Shown in pieces: positions 52,079-58,826 of a stretch of 58,826 bases of DNA. Position 1 is the stretch's first letter. Every line of letters begins with the position of its first letter. The DNA is from an uncultured Mucilaginibacter sp. (GTDB taxonomy: Bacteria > Bacteroidota > Bacteroidia > Sphingobacteriales > Sphingobacteriaceae): contig NZ_CAITNG010000136.1 of the NCBI RefSeq assembly GCF_903893715.1, forward strand, positions 1-58,826, read 5' to 3'. The notes beneath the pieces are model-generated. The model was given only the letters and a program-made list of their open reading frames with translations, did no database searches and was not told the DNA's origin. The position numbers and the translations under genes were made by a program.

Positions 52079-55066
52079 TTACCTCAAATCTTTTTTACCA
52101 AAGTCGATGATAACCGGTGTGGCCACGCAAATTGATGAGTAAGTGCCGAAGCACACCCCAATCAATAACGCGAACGAGAAGCCCCTGATCACATCGCCAC
52201 CGAAGATGAACAATACGATCAACACGAACAATACCGTCAATGCGGTAATAATGGTACGGCTTAGTGTGGCATTGATAGCCTGGTTGATCACCTCTTTTGG
52301 ATTGTCGGTTTTAGCATGGTGCAGTTCAAGGAACTCACGTATCCTATCGAACACCACCACCGTATCGTTAATAGAGTAACCAATAACCGTTAATATCGCC
52401 GCTATAAATGCTTGGTCAATATCCAGCGAGAAAGGCAACAAGTCCTTAAATATCGAGAAGAACGACAATACCATCAAAGCATCATGTGCGGTAGCCACCA
52501 TAGCACCCAAACTGAACTGCCATTTGCGGAAACGGATAAGGATATAGGCCGAGATGATAATGATTGCGAAGATTACCGCGTAAAAGGCTTTCGATTTCAA
52601 GTCGCTGGCAATGGTGGGACCAACCTTTTGCGAACTCATGATTTGATAATCAGGACCGATTACCGAAAGACCTTGTTTTAATTTGGCCTGTACGTCATTA
52701 TCGGCAGTTGTCGAATTATCATCTATATGGTACGTTGTAGTAATGCGCACCTGATTGTTGTCAGCACCATAAGTTTTTACTTCGGTTTCCTTGTTTAGGG
52801 TTTGGTCTACAGCCTGACGTACTTTTTCAGCCGAGATTTGTTTGTCATACCTTACCAAAAAAGTACGGCCACCCTTAAAGTCTACACCGTAGTTAAAGCC
52901 TTGGGTAAACATGGATATCAAACCCGCCAAAATAAACACACCTGAGAAGATATAGAATTTAAAACGGTTTTTAACAAACTGGTAATTGGCGTTTTTAAAG
53001 GTGTGCGAGCTCCATGGGTTCGAAAACTTGATCACCTTATCTTTGTCTTTCGACAGCATCCACTCAAATATCAACCTTGATATCAGGATAGAGCAGAACA
53101 ATGAAGTTACGATACCGATCATCAACGTAGTAGCGAAACCGCGGATAGGGCCGGAGCCAAACACATATAATATTGCACCTGTTAAGAAGGTACTGATGTT
53201 CGAATCAAGAATAGAAGATAAGGCGTTTTTGAAACCGTCAGCCAATGCGATGCGCATCGATTTACCGTGGTTCAACTCCTCGCGGATACGCTCATAAATC
53301 AATACGTTGGCATCCACCGCCATCCCGAGCGTCAGTACGATACCGGCAATACCTGGCAAAGTTAATACCGCGTTTAAGCTGGTGAGCACACCCATCAAAA
53401 AGAACACATTCACCAATACAGCGATGTTGGCCACGGTACCGGCACGGTTGTAATAGGCTATCATAAACAATAGCACTACAATGAAGCCGATAACACAGCT
53501 CATTAAGCCGTCGTGTATAGCTTGCTGGCCTAACGATGCACCAACTACCTCTTCTTCAACAATGCGTGCAGGCGCTTTTAAACGGCCCGATTTTAATATG
53601 TTGGCCAAATCCTTTACGTCGTCAACACTGAAGCTGCTTCCGCTGATGGATGATATACCACCGATGATAGGGTCTTTAACGCCAGGTGCAGAGTAAACAT
53701 TATCGTCCAAAACAATAGCTACATAGCCTTTGGTTTGCCTTGATGAAACCTCGGTAGTTATTTTGCCCCATTTTTCGGCACCGGTCGAGTTCATTACCAT
53801 CACCACCTCGTTTCCACCTGTTGCTTGATCAACACTCGGACGAGCGTCCTGAATCACATCTCCCGAAAGGGCAGGGGTGTTATCAGGGCCGGTCAGCTTC
53901 ATGGCATATAGTTTGAAAACTTTTTTGTCGCCCTCAGGCTTAACGTCCCACAATAATTTGCAGGTACGTGGCAACGAAGCCAACGCTTCGGGGCTATGTA
54001 AATAGGCGTTTACCTTTGCAGTATCTTTTTGCAACGCGTAACCTACCACAGGTCCGGGTTCGCCACCCATTTGTCCGGTGTTCGGGTCGCGACCAATCAA
54101 AAGCTTTAATATCGACCTTAGCGGTGCTTGTATATTCAAAGCATTGGTTTTGCCCAGTGCCGAAGTATCCGTAGCCTTAGTCAATTTGCTTAACAAAGAG
54201 GTTTTTGACGTGTCTTTTTTGTCGGCAGTTATTTTGGCGGCAACAGGTTTAGCCGCAGTTTTAGCGGTATCCTTTGCCGAAGCTTTCAATTTCGCTGCCA
54301 ACAGTTTGTCCAGATTGTCCAATGCCGGTGCAATTTCGGAATTGTCATAAGTTTCGTAAAACTCCAGATTGGCCGAACCTTGTAACAGGTTGCGCACGCG
54401 CTCCTGATCGGTAACGCCGGGTAACTCAATCAATATACGGTTACCTTGTTGCAGCTGTATGTTAGGCTGAATTACCCCAAATTGGTCGATACGGGTATTC
54501 AGTACCGTTTTGGCTTGCCCAACAGCTACAGTAGCCTGATCTTGCAAATAAGTTTTTACGTCGCTGTTGCTGGCGTTAAACTTGATATGGTCCTGGTTTT
54601 CTTTGGTGCTGAAGATAGCAGCAAGTTTACCATTCGGCGCAACTTTTTCATATTCCTGTACAAACAGTGTAATATAATCAGTCGTGCTGGTTTTGGCTAT
54701 CACATTGGCATTGGCAATTGCCTGGTTAAATGCCGGATCGGGGTTGTTGTCCGATAAACTCTTTACCAATTCGGCTAACGATACCTGCATGGTAACATCC
54801 ATGCCGCCCTTTAAGTCCAAACCTAAAGCCAATTGCTTGGTTTTAACATATTGGTAGTTGAACTTCAAAAGTGGGTACACAGGTTGTGTATCCATCGAAT
54901 CGAGGTATGCTTTCTCTTTTAATTGCCTGTCCGCAGGTTTGAAACGTTTCGCGTATTCTGCGGCATCGCCTTCCACTTTCCGGGCAACCCACGTAAACGA
55001 GAGTTGGTACAAACACACTATGGCCAACAGAATGGCGAAAAATTTAATAACTCCTTTACCTTGCAT
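52079..55066 (-). CDS. secDF: Protein translocase SecDF (fused)
   Basis: A 995-residue fusion of SecD and SecF. It helps complete protein export through SecYEG using proton motive force. The SecD half has one N-terminal helix, a large periplasmic domain (KQLALGLDLKGGMDVTMQVS at about 77-96; IDQFGVIQPNIQLQQGNRIL later) and five helices from about 520 (FMIAYYNRAGTVANIAVLVN). The SecF half begins near 680 (SNPWSSHTFKNANYQFVKNR) with GVDFKGGRTFLV. A Lys/Ala-rich insertion (about 255-295) is typical for this family group. It follows a possible minus-strand -7 box TAGATTTG (55120-55127). Confidence 0.96.
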   Translation of the reverse strand: MQGKGVIKFFAILLAIVCLYQLSFTWVARKVEGDAAEYAKRFKPADRQLKEKAYLDSMDTQPVYPLLKFNYQYVKTKQLALGLDLKGGMDVTMQVSLAELVKSLSDNNPDPAFNQAIANANVIAKTSTTDYITLFVQEYEKVAPNGKLAAIFSTKENQDHIKFNASNSDVKTYLQDQATVAVGQAKTVLNTRIDQFGVIQPNIQLQQGNRILIELPGVTDQERVRNLLQGSANLEFYETYDNSEIAPALDNLDKLLAAKLKASAKDTAKTAAKPVAAKITADKKDTSKTSLLSKLTKATDTSALGKTNALNIQAPLRSILKLLIGRDPNTGQMGGEPGPVVGYALQKDTAKVNAYLHSPEALASLPRTCKLLWDVKPEGDKKVFKLYAMKLTGPDNTPALSGDVIQDARPSVDQATGGNEVVMVMNSTGAEKWGKITTEVSSRQTKGYVAIVLDDNVYSAPGVKDPIIGGISSISGSSFSVDDVKDLANILKSGRLKAPARIVEEEVVGASLGQQAIHDGLMSCVIGFIVVLLFMIAYYNRAGTVANIAVLVNVFFLMGVLTSLNAVLTLPGIAGIVLTLGMAVDANVLIYERIREELNHGKSMRIALADGFKNALSSILDSNISTFLTGAILYVFGSGPIRGFATTLMIGIVTSLFCSILISRLIFEWMLSKDKDKVIKFSNPWSSHTFKNANYQFVKNRFKFYIFSGVFILAGLISMFTQGFNYGVDFKGGRTFLVRYDKQISAEKVRQAVDQTLNKETEVKTYGADNNQVRITTTYHIDDNSTTADNDVQAKLKQGLSVIGPDYQIMSSQKVGPTIASDLKSKAFYAVIFAIIIISAYILIRFRKWQFSLGAMVATAHDALMVLSFFSIFKDLLPFSLDIDQAFIAAILTVIGYSINDTVVVFDRIREFLELHHAKTDNPKEVINQAINATLSRTIITALTVLFVLIVLFIFGGDVIRGFSFALLIGVCFGTYSSICVATPVIIDFGKKDLR

Positions 55067-55180
55067 TGTAAGTTAAAATGTATAATTAATTAGTCTATAA
55101 GCTTTTTTAAACAAGACGGCAAATCTAATAAAATTTCGGAAAACGAATTTTTAATTCACACAAAATAAAAATTGATGTGT

Positions 55181-55669
55181 TTATGTGCGCTCTAACGTGA
55201 TAAATGAAAAGCTAAATTGGTGATTTTCATCTGTTTGATGGTCTTCTCGCGCTGTCTCGTGCCAAAGCTTATAATCAATTTCCGGGAAAAACGTATCGGC
55301 GTCGAAGCTGTGGTGCACAATCGTTAGGTAAATACGGTCGGTAAGGTGCATGGCCTGTCGGTAAATTTCGGCCCCGCCAACAATAAACACCTCAGCCTCG
55401 GTTTTGCATATCGCGATAGCCTCCTCCAACGACTTCACCACCTCGCAACCCGCTATCTCTATATCCTGCCTGGTGATCACAATATTCCTTCGCTTAGGCA
55501 AAGGCCTGCCCACCGAATCAAAGGTTTTGCGACCCATAATAACGGTACCGCCGGCGGTGGTATCCTTAAAATGCTTCAGGTCCTTCGGCAGGTGCCACAA
55601 AAGCTGATTATTCTTGCCTATGGCGTAATTACTGCTTATCGCGACGACTATGGTGATGGTTAGTTTCAT
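55181..55669 (-). CDS. folA: Dihydrofolate reductase
   Basis: Reduces dihydrofolate with NADPH. The 162 residues are standard. Motifs are IGKNNQLLWHLPKDLKHFKD (substrate site, with catalytic Asp in LPKDLKHF), GGTVIMGRKTFDSVGRPLPK and VGGAEIYRQAMHLTDRIYLT. thyA is 870 bp upstream on the same strand, with a TonB C-terminal gene and repeats between, so the usual thyA-folA pairing is present but interrupted. Confidence 0.95.
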   Translation of the reverse strand: MKLTITIVVAISSNYAIGKNNQLLWHLPKDLKHFKDTTAGGTVIMGRKTFDSVGRPLPKRRNIVITRQDIEIAGCEVVKSLEEAIAICKTEAEVFIVGGAEIYRQAMHLTDRIYLTIVHHSFDADTFFPEIDYKLWHETAREDHQTDENHQFSFSFITLERT

Positions 55670-55689
55670 TCAGCTTTTTTATCTACGCG

Positions 55690-55712
55690 TCATTGCGAGG
55701 TACGAAGCAATC
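55690..55712 (+). repeat. GTCATTGCGAGG-type element
   Basis: GTCATTGCGAGGTACGAAGC followed by AATC. Strings of this form recur in spacers of many bacteria, by general knowledge; only one copy is in this window. Confidence 0.5.
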
Positions 55713-55737
55713 GCTACGCGACAGGTCGCCGACGGAC

Positions 55738-55979
55738 ATGGGTAATTATGGATATATCGCAAATCTTTTTCCCCAACCCTCTTTCCTGCGCAGCAGAAGA
55801 GAGGGTCGACCAGCGCAGCGTAGTCGGGGTGAGTCGACTGCGCCACATGGGTAAATATGTGTGTCTTAAAATAAATTCTCAAACCTTCACCGTCGCCGCA
55901 GGGTCTCTCGCAGAGGACCGTGCGTTTGCAGGATATGGGTAAATATGGGTATAATTAACTATTTACATGGGTTATATAT
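55738..55979 (+). repeat. GGGTA dispersed repeat, four copies (two degenerate)
   Basis: Copies at 55738-55754 (ATGGGTAATTATGGATA), 55847-55863 (ATGGGTAAATATGTGTG), 55935-55951 (ATGGGTAAATATGGGTA) and a partial one at 55967-55979. Same family as at 380-499 and 20937-21130. Confidence 0.65.
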
Positions 55980-56032
55980 CCACAACTACTTGTCACAAAG
56001 ATACGAAATTTCGACCATTCGAGTGTTCGAAT

Positions 56033-56479
56033 TTAGTATACAGTCATGCTTCTTGTTGTAGGTACATTTCCAACTACTATACCAAATAGAAAGTTTTTTA
56101 GTTTTTTTCTGTCCCTCCAAGCATATGAATTAGCACCTTCCCATTCATCAAACTCAAAAACCACTGAAAATGTATAAATGTCTGGTTTTAATCCTAAGTA
56201 ACCTTTGAAGTTTTTCAGGGTCCTTACTACTTCATCATCGCAGCTATCTGGTAACGTTTTTAATCTGGCAATATCTGTTATCGTTCCGTCTTGATTAATC
56301 TTGAATGATATCGAAACCTTTCCTTGCACGCCGCTTTTCTTTGCGACATCGGGATACTTAATATTTTGTTCCAAAAACTTTTTCAAAGTAGGTGCGAGAA
56401 CGCTGTCGGCTGCTTGACTATACACTTTTCCGACCAAAAGCGAAAACATCAAAACAAAAACCGAAATAATGCGCTTCAT
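56033..56479 (-). CDS. Exported TonB C-terminal domain protein
   Basis: A 148-residue protein. A signal peptide (MKRIISVFVLMFSLLVGKVYS-Q) replaces the membrane helix of real TonB. The remainder is one TonB C-terminal-like domain (APTLKKFLEQNIKYPDVAKK, GKVSISFKINQDGTITDIAR). It is therefore periplasmic; it may bind TonB-dependent receptors or be an unrelated use of the fold. No partner gene is adjacent. Confidence 0.75.
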   Translation of the reverse strand: MKRIISVFVLMFSLLVGKVYSQAADSVLAPTLKKFLEQNIKYPDVAKKSGVQGKVSISFKINQDGTITDIARLKTLPDSCDDEVVRTLKNFKGYLGLKPDIYTFSVVFEFDEWEGANSYAWRDRKKLKNFLFGIVVGNVPTTRSMTVY

Positions 56480-56503
56480 AACTTTTTGACTAATTGCGTA
56501 ATA

Positions 56504-56542
56504 TTTACTTTTCAGTTCCCCCTTTAGTGAGTTAGGGGTCTA
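56504..56542 (-). repeat. Dispersed repeat at the thyA 3' end
   Basis: 39 bp matching 30 of 39 positions of the copy inside thyA at 56861-56899. Core TTCCCCCTT then AGTG. The thyA stop codon (56540-56542) is inside it. Confidence 0.65.
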
Positions 56543-57361
56543 TACCGCCACTGCCCCCTTAATATGCGGCCAGGGGTCGTAATCCTCCAAAGTAAAATCA
56601 TCAATGGTAAACCCAAAAATGTCTTTCACGTCCGGGTTTATCTTCATGGTGGGCAGCGGGCGTGGCTCGCGGCTCAATTGCAAATGCGTTTGCTCAATAT
56701 GGTTATTGTACAAATGCGCGTCGCCAAAGGTGTGTACAAAGTCGCCATAGTCCAGGTCGCATACCTGTGCCATCATCATGGTAAGCAGCGCGTACGATGC
56801 GATATTGAACGGCACCCCCAGAAATATATCAGCGCTGCGCTGATACAATTGACATGAAAGTTTCCCTTTCGTTTCCCCCTTCAGTGGGTCAGGGGGCTGC
56901 ACATAAAATTGAAATAAACTATGGCAGGGCGGCAAAGCCATCTGGTCAACATCGGCCACGTTCCATGCCGAAACCATAATGCGGCGCGAGTCGGGGTTTG
57001 TTTTCAAGGTTTTTACCACCTGGCTTATCTGGTCAATATGCCCGCCATCGGGTTTTGGCCAGCTGCGCCATTGGTAGCCGTACACCGGGCCCAAATTACC
57101 ATCCGCATCTGCCCACTCGTCCCAAATGTGCACGCCGTTCTCTTTCAGGTAGCCTATATTGGTGTCGCCGCTCAAAAACCAGATGAGTTCATGTATGATG
57201 GATTTGAGGTGTAGTTTCTTCGTGGTAACCAACGGGAAACCGTCCTGCAGGTTAAAGCGCATCTGGTAGCCAAACACGCTGATGGTGCCGGTCCCCGTAC
57301 GGTCGTGCTTTTGTGCGCCGTTCTCCAGCACATGGCGCATAAGGTCTTGGTATTGTTTCAT
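56540..57361 (-). CDS. thyA: Thymidylate synthase with a repeat-derived insertion
   Basis: Makes dTMP from dUMP with methylene-tetrahydrofolate. 273 residues, against 264 for E. coli. Catalytic Cys is C146 in [12 protein letters not shown]; other motifs are [17 protein letters not shown] and [20 protein letters not shown]. Between FYV and KLSC it carries about ten extra residues ([12 protein letters not shown], 155-166) not usual in the family. Their DNA matches a repeat just past the gene. The insertion keeps frame and all active-site parts, so the enzyme is probably active. It is upstream of folA on the same strand, which makes sense because folA regenerates the folate it uses. Confidence 0.95.
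   Translation of the reverse strand: MKQYQDLMRHVLENGAQKHDRTGTGTISVFGYQMRFNLQDGFPLVTTKKLHLKSIIHELIWFLSGDTNIGYLKENGVHIWDEWADADGNLGPVYGYQWRSWPKPDGGHIDQISQVVKTLKTNPDSRRIMVSAWNVADVDQMALPPCHSLFQFYVQPPDPLKGETKGKLSCQLYQRSADIFLGVPFNIASYALLTMMMAQVCDLDYGDFVHTFGDAHLYNNHIEQTHLQLSREPRPLPTMKINPDVKDIFGFTIDDFTLEDYDPWPHIKGAVAV
56861..56899 (-). repeat. Dispersed repeat inside thyA
   Basis: 39 bp encoding [12 protein letters not shown] plus one residue. Identical in 30 of 39 positions to the copy at 56504-56542. Its reading frame contains no stop in this copy; the equivalent codon in the other copy is TAG. Confidence 0.7.
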
Positions 57362-57370
57362 TTTTTGTCG

Positions 57371-57448
57371 GTCATTAAGTCATTGGGTCATTATTCATTG
57401 GCCTATCGCTAAAAAAAACAATGACTTAATGACAAATGACACAATGAC
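57371..57448. repeat. AATGACTTAATGAC strings as a 14-bp inverted pair
   Basis: GTCATTAAGTCATT (57371-57384) and AATGACTTAATGAC (57420-57433) are perfect reverse complements, within longer strings of the same family. They lie in the divergent thyA/ispE spacer. Confidence 0.55.
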
Positions 57449-57527
57449 TCTTAAAACACAAAGGAAATTAATCTATTTTTGGTTTCCTACGGATGTGCAA
57501 AAATAGCGTCCGTGTTAATCATTCTGC

Positions 57528-58331
57528 ATGATCAATTTTCCAAACGCAAAGATCAATATCGGTTTAAATATAACCAGTCGCCGCAGCGACGGCTATCATA
57601 ACCTCGAAACGGTTTTTTACCCCATCAAACTCAACGACGTACTCGAAGTGATTCCCGGCGATGAACTGGCTTTTACCTCTTCGGGCATCGATATCCCCGG
57701 CAGGGTAGAGGATAACCTTTGCGTAAAGGCCTATCATTTGATAAAACAGGATCACGACATGCCGCCGATCAAAATCCACCTGCACAAACATATCCCCATA
57801 GGGGCGGGGCTTGGCGGCGGCTCGGCCGATGCAGGTTTTTTCATCAAACTGCTCAATCGGGTTTTTGATTTGAACTTATCCGTTGATGTCATGGAGGCCT
57901 ACGCCCGCCAGCTCGGTGCCGACTGTGCCTTCTTCATCCAAAACAAACCCACCTTCGCTTTTGGTAAAGGCGACGTGTTTGAACCCGTTCAACTCGACCT
58001 GTCGGCCTACCACCTCGCACTCGTAATGCCGCCCACCCATGTGTCCACGGCCGAAGCCTACCGGGGTGTAAAACCCGCACCCGCCAAAACTTCCTTAAAA
58101 GATCTGATCAAACTCCCCATCGCCGAATGGCGCAACCATATCAAAAACGATTTCGAAGAACACATCTTCAAAGCGCATCCCGAAATAAGAGGGGTGAAGG
58201 CAGCCCTGTACCAGGCCGGTGCCCTGTACGCCTGCATGAGCGGGAGCGGGGCTTCCGTGTTCGGGATATTTGATCAAAAACCGGATCTTGGGTTTTTGGC
58301 CGAAATCAATCAGGTTTTCGATTTGAGCTAA
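57528..58331 (+). CDS. ispE: 4-diphosphocytidyl-2-C-methyl-D-erythritol kinase
   Basis: A GHMP kinase of the MEP isoprenoid pathway, phosphorylating CDP-methylerythritol. 267 residues. The substrate motif is FPNAKINIGLNI (about 4-15) with SDGYHNLETVF; the ATP loop is HIPIGAGLGGGSADAG (about 88-103). The late MSGSGASVFGIF marks the third GHMP motif. The start ATG 57528 follows the AATGAC strings. Other MEP genes are not in view. Confidence 0.95.
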   Translation: MINFPNAKINIGLNITSRRSDGYHNLETVFYPIKLNDVLEVIPGDELAFTSSGIDIPGRVEDNLCVKAYHLIKQDHDMPPIKIHLHKHIPIGAGLGGGSADAGFFIKLLNRVFDLNLSVDVMEAYARQLGADCAFFIQNKPTFAFGKGDVFEPVQLDLSAYHLALVMPPTHVSTAEAYRGVKPAPAKTSLKDLIKLPIAEWRNHIKNDFEEHIFKAHPEIRGVKAALYQAGALYACMSGSGASVFGIFDQKPDLGFLAEINQVFDLS

Positions 58332-58333
58332 AA

Positions 58334-58430
58334 GCTGAAAGCCAAAAGCACAAAGCTTTTTTGATTTCAGATTTTTTTTCTTCGCTTTCAGCTTGCTGCT
58401 TTTCGCTTTCTGCTTTGGTTCGCTTTCAGC
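58334..58430. repeat. AAAGCTGAAAGC-type inverted repeat between convergent genes
   Basis: GCTGAAAGC (58334-58342) with GCTTTCAGC at 58384-58392 and 58422-58430, and the shared AAAGCACAAAGCTTTTT at about 58346-58362. Second copy of the type seen at 18968-19034; both lie between 3' ends. Confidence 0.55.
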
Positions 58431-58826
58431 TCAAACCCCCGCATCATCACTCACCCCTTTCCCGAAAGCCTCTACCCAATCCCTTTCGCCGCCGCCTTTG
58501 GCTACGGCCGTTAATAAGCGGTTATGGGCGAGTGTAGCAAGCGGCATAGGGGTTAACGTCAATTGCGATAGTTTAAGGGCAAGGCGGGCATCTTTTAAAC
58601 CCAGTTTCGTCTTGAAGCCTACAGGCTCGTATGTTTTGTTTGCAATCAGCTTGCCATAGTTCTGGTAAATGGGCGCGTTAAAAATTGTCGAGCCGAAAAA
58701 CTCTGCCACCTGTTTGCGGTCAAGCCCGCTTTTCTCAGCAAGGGTAAAGGCTTCGGCCATCAGCTCCAGCGAGGCGATGATCATAAAGTTGCCCGCCACC
58801 TTCAACACATTGGCCGCGCCAACGGC
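58431..58826 (-). CDS. 3-hydroxyisobutyrate dehydrogenase-like NAD(P) oxidoreductase (partial)
   Basis: Only the C-terminal part is present; the 5' end lies outside the window, so the true start is not seen. The visible 131 codons include the conserved NVLKVAGNFMIIASLELMAE (the helix carrying the catalytic Lys of KxxxN motif: K in VLKVAGN), then FKTKLGLKDARLALKL and the final TAVAKGGGERDWV. This is the all-helical second domain of beta-hydroxyacid dehydrogenases. The exact substrate (hydroxyisobutyrate, tartronate semialdehyde or another) cannot be told. Confidence 0.82.
   Translation of the reverse strand, partial: AVGAANVLKVAGNFMIIASLELMAEAFTLAEKSGLDRKQVAEFFGSTIFNAPIYQNYGKLIANKTYEPVGFKTKLGLKDARLALKLSQLTLTPMPLATLAHNRLLTAVAKGGGERDWVEAFGKGVSDDAGV

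Larger units (their letters stand above)
55670..56032. other. Gene-free spacer rich in repeats
   Basis: No gene is seen. It holds a GTCATTGCGAGG...AAGCAATC element (55690-55712), four GGGTA repeats (55738-55979), a GCGCAG/CTGCGC inverted repeat with two GTCGAC sites (about 55805-55842), and GC-rich remnants around 55890-55920. Confidence 0.6.

Noticed and set aside
1..58826. Prophage, transposase, toxin-antitoxin or known defence system
   Set aside because: No integrase, transposase, phage structural, restriction or antitoxin-type proteins were found; gene content is housekeeping plus transport.

Overview
The window looks like chromosomal DNA of a Bacteroidota member close to Mucilaginibacter or Pedobacter (family Sphingobacteriaceae). 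The reasons are protein type and gene structure: a type III glutamine synthetase, a fused SecDF, lipoproteins and TonB C-terminal proteins of Bacteroidota type, a DUF4468 and a DUF4296 protein, starts without Shine-Dalgarno sequences, and possible -7 boxes of the form TAnnTTTG. The genus is my inference from these features; no database search was made. I see no prophage, insertion sequence, CRISPR array or rRNA gene. There is one tRNA gene (His).

Layout. 1-2 kb: a repeat-rich spacer, then purM on the minus strand and a degenerate 7/8-bp repeat array. 2-5 kb: a ClC antiporter, two tandem small WxxGYW secreted proteins and a lipocalin-like lipoprotein. 5-11 kb: a nitrogen block, with glutamine synthetase III divergent from an ammonium transporter and a porin, then a DUF4468 protein. 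11-17 kb: a TonB-like protein, purL, a tRNA methyltransferase, a phosphodiesterase, fbp, a small membrane protein and rnhA. 17-21 kb: a metallo-beta-lactamase-fold hydrolase, an NTF2-like protein, an orphan CoA-transferase A subunit and a CE2-type esterase broken by a frameshift at a C9 tract. 21-33 kb: a large macroglobulin-like surface protein, two small unknowns, mutS2, DUF4296, YggS, an acetyltransferase, aspartate kinase, YitT, an S41 peptidase and a Rossmann-fold oxidoreductase.

33.6-45 kb is the most coherent unit, a potassium-uptake regulon: a sigma-54-dependent response regulator, kup, a 30-codon micro-ORF, kdpF, kdpA, kdpB, kdpC, a KdpD lacking its membrane and kinase parts, and a separate membrane histidine kinase. 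The spacer before kup holds three phased copies of an imperfect palindrome. A -24/-12 (sigma-54) promoter match lies before kdp. Together these suggest that high-affinity K+ uptake is switched on here by an NtrC-like activator instead of the usual OmpR-type KdpE.

45-58.8 kb: an OmpA lipoprotein, tRNA-His, a copper-type P-ATPase, accD, class II aldolase, an acetyltransferase, HMG-CoA lyase, secDF, folA, a TonB C-terminal protein, thyA (with an in-frame peptide insertion made from a dispersed repeat), ispE and a partial 3-hydroxyisobutyrate dehydrogenase-like gene that runs off the end.

The spacers are unusually rich in short dispersed repeats. Several distinct families recur at unlinked places, often side by side, and one has entered a coding sequence.
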